From: Sanderia malayensis
Lineage: Eukaryota; Cnidaria; Scyphozoa; Semaeostomeae; Pelagiidae
Length of the DNA stretch: 64,000 nt
Reading direction: 5' to 3'
Assembly: GCA_013076295.1 (NCBI GenBank)
Contig: RQOL01000828.1
Coordinates: 1,674,001-1,738,000 of the forward strand
The translations under genes were made by a program, and so were the position numbers. The notes under the pieces were generated by a model. The model did no database searches, had not been told where the DNA came from, and was given only the letters and a program-made list of their open reading frames with translations. Positions 62,401-64,000 of the stretch are shown one piece after another; the first letter of the stretch is position 1, and every line of letters begins with the position of its first letter.

Positions 62401-63942
62401 AAGCAGCCTGTACCGATGCCCGTCGAGAGCCGAGTGCTGTCCATGGAAAACGCTTTCCCCGGCCCCTCTTATTCCTTATTGGGGTTTGATGTCCTCGTAA
62501 ATTCTACCAGCTACGCTTCTCTATCTCAAAATTATTGCCTACACTAGCCAATCATGCAGACTACCAATAAAATGATGTACGTACTATCGTCAGCAACTCA
62601 TGACGTAATGTTATAGACAATTATCAACTAAGCTTGTAAGATTGTCCATAATGTTGATACATTCAAATCTAATAATATAGCCATTCAAACCTCCTCCTTT
62701 AATAAGCGCATCTATTTAGTTCCGACTTTCACTGTGATGCTTTGGACTTTTGAATTCACACACAAGGCCAAGGTGCAATGGCGTAAAGTGCTGCGATTAA
62801 AGCGATGTTAAAGCACCTACCTTTCTTTTGTCAGTGAAAGCTTTCTGGTTACAAGCGAGAAATGCTGTGGCTTTGTTTTGTCGACTGCAGTCAAACTGCC
62901 ATTGCCTTTGGCCATTATTCCTGCCGAGGAATGGTGCATCGTCATTGGGGCATCGGTTGACATGACGACAGTTGGCATGGCACACTCTGAAAATGCAGAG
63001 AAAAATTAAAGGTGAATAAGGTGAATATAAGATTTAAAACATTTATGCTGCGACTATTTATGCTAAGTTTCATGCTGATGCAATATTCAAACAACAGTCA
63101 TGATTATATCACGATCTACTGTTAGAGTCTACGGCATTGCTTTCCGCGGTAAAGACAGAAGAAGAGGCATTTTCTACAAAAATATGGCTCCTTACGGAAC
63201 ATTTTTTATAAGAGACTATGCAATATCTTCGTACCAGAGTTACGTTAGGCACAAGAAAAGACTAAATACGCTAGATGACAGAAAGTTTCGTAACTTTGTT
63301 TCGCCTCACGAAATCTTCTATCAAAGTTTCAAAATATGGCCTTACGGTTCCTTATAAATGGTTTCTCATAAACAAATGCGTGAATTCAACGTTAAAATAT
63401 ACAAGTTGGAATAAACAGATACATAAATAACAAACCTGTTCTGAGTAAGGGTTGTATGTATTTCCACGACGATGATTTTTCGTTACATTCAAAGCCGGGG
63501 TTGACAGGTACAAATTTCTTTGCTGCAATGTTTGGCAATCTATGTTGTCGCGTATTAATAGACCTTGCACCATTGGGAGGCAGTGTCACATACCACTGAG
63601 AGCTAGCATTTGTCTTCCCGGCATAGCCCATGCTAGCATTGTCCTAAAAGATTGATATAATCTGAGTCAAAATGATTGCGATCCTTTTCCTTGCAGGTAC
63701 ACTGTACTTAGTTTGGCACGCCTCTAGATGACATTGCATAGGGTTGCTAAGAGCTCCATAATCTACCACAGTGAGAGTAGATAAATAAATGGCAATTGGA
63801 ATTACTGTAAATTATTTCAAAGGGCATACCACTGAGCTAATTGGGACAATTGCATCCTGGTAGCCATTAAGATGCATTGTCGAATGAAACTGTGATGGCA
63901 TTGTTTGTTGCAAGTTTGTTGCAGTATTCACAGTAACTAGAT
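59479..63942 (-). CDS. bHLH plus HMG-box transcription factor, BHMG1/MEIOSIN-like (5' end outside window)
   Basis: Exons from the 5' side: 63830-63942, 63436-63643, 62821-62986, 62098-62339, 61212-61656, 60624-60713, 59907-60104, 59707-59741, 59479-59542. All junctions are in frame (about 520 codons), with more exons on both sides. Exon 62098-62339 holds the bHLH: RVRERAIRDKLNVLIAMLP, a loop with SARPGRST, then ILQKATEYINALKEDIVLLE. An acidic spacer (DEDILKGLQ) follows. The HMG box spans two exons: LKRPMNSFMLYSKENRQ, then NRSISRKLGSEWSMLSTAEK and MPYR. A protein with both a bHLH and an HMG box is the hallmark of BHMG1/MEIOSIN, which partners STRA8 to start meiosis in mammals. Orthology and a germline role here are inference. 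The basic region keeps the Glu-Arg pair of E-box binders but lacks the usual His. The longest exon (61212-61656) is flanked by inverted MITE copies. Confidence 0.85.
60214..60300. repeat. 17-bp tandem repeat in an intron
   Basis: Five copies of CTAGACTTGCTATGAAA, the last ones diverged. Confidence 0.8.
60941..61085. mobile_element. TTATAAGAAAC MITE, copy 1
   Basis: Ends in TTTATAAGAAAC and GTTTCTTATAAA. It contains CTTACTAGTAGAATTTGTGC and an inner palindrome around ACAATAGAAAACAATAG. It lies in the intron downstream of the HMG exon and is inverted relative to copy 2. Confidence 0.8.
61891..62029. mobile_element. TTATAAGAAAC MITE, copy 2 (inverted relative to copy 1)
   Basis: Same ends and interior as 60941-61085 but in the opposite orientation, in the intron between the bHLH exon and the HMG exon. 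Confidence 0.8.
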
Positions 63943-64000
63943 CTAAAAGAAAGAAAATATACAAGCCCTACAGTAGTTTTAAGTTACTGATACCCCAATG

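Noticed and set aside
63100..63357. 85-codon plus-strand ORF
   Set aside because: It lies in an intron of the minus-strand bHLH-HMG gene and contains repeated ATATGG(C)CCTTACGG segments. Probably a mobile-element fragment.

Overview
The window looks like nuclear DNA of an early-branching animal, most likely a cnidarian and probably an anthozoan (inference). The reasons are AT-rich sequence, short GT-AG introns, a secreted protein made of several ShK cysteine modules, an intronless class A GPCR, metazoan housekeeping genes (TADA1, PTRH1) and very dense MITE, satellite and TTAGGG-type repeats. Most coding sequence is in short exons. I rebuilt the gene models by hand from splice sites, reading phase and remembered family motifs. 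No search was run.

Layout. 0.5-8.3 kb (+): a 19-exon glutamate carboxypeptidase II-like M28 peptidase that carries a signal peptide. 9.0-12.2 kb (-): two tandem secreted SOUL heme-binding proteins. 16.4-17.6 kb: a 120-bp minisatellite open on both strands. 19.1-20.2 kb (+): an intronless rhodopsin-type GPCR. 24.9-29.6 kb (-): TADA1, a SAGA coactivator subunit, in 10 exons. 30.3-34.2 kb: a 176/189-bp satellite, a TA-flanked DNA element and a tandem repeat holding (TTAGGG)5. 34.6-35.9 kb (+): peptidyl-tRNA hydrolase PTRH1 in 5 exons. 38.1-42.2 kb: an unrecognised minus-strand gene holding a hAT-like element, and two paralogous single-pass membrane micropeptide genes facing away from each other. 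44.2-48.2 kb (-): a secreted protein with five ShK modules and one papilin-like module. 52.4-53.0 kb (+): an intronless RASD-like small GTPase with no CAAX box. About 55.4-64 kb (-, 5' end outside the window): a bHLH plus HMG-box protein resembling BHMG1/MEIOSIN, the meiosis initiator.

The genes form no single pathway. The best leads are: the micropeptide pair; the bHLH-HMG gene, whose HMG exon is flanked by inverted MITEs; the tandem secreted SOUL pair with a growing in-frame repeat; the secreted GCPII-like enzyme with intact zinc site but altered glutamate pocket; the ShK gene with a MITE inserted inside a splice donor; and several mobile elements whose superfamily can be read from target-site duplications (8-bp hAT, 9-bp MULE, TTA Harbinger, TTAA and TA types).
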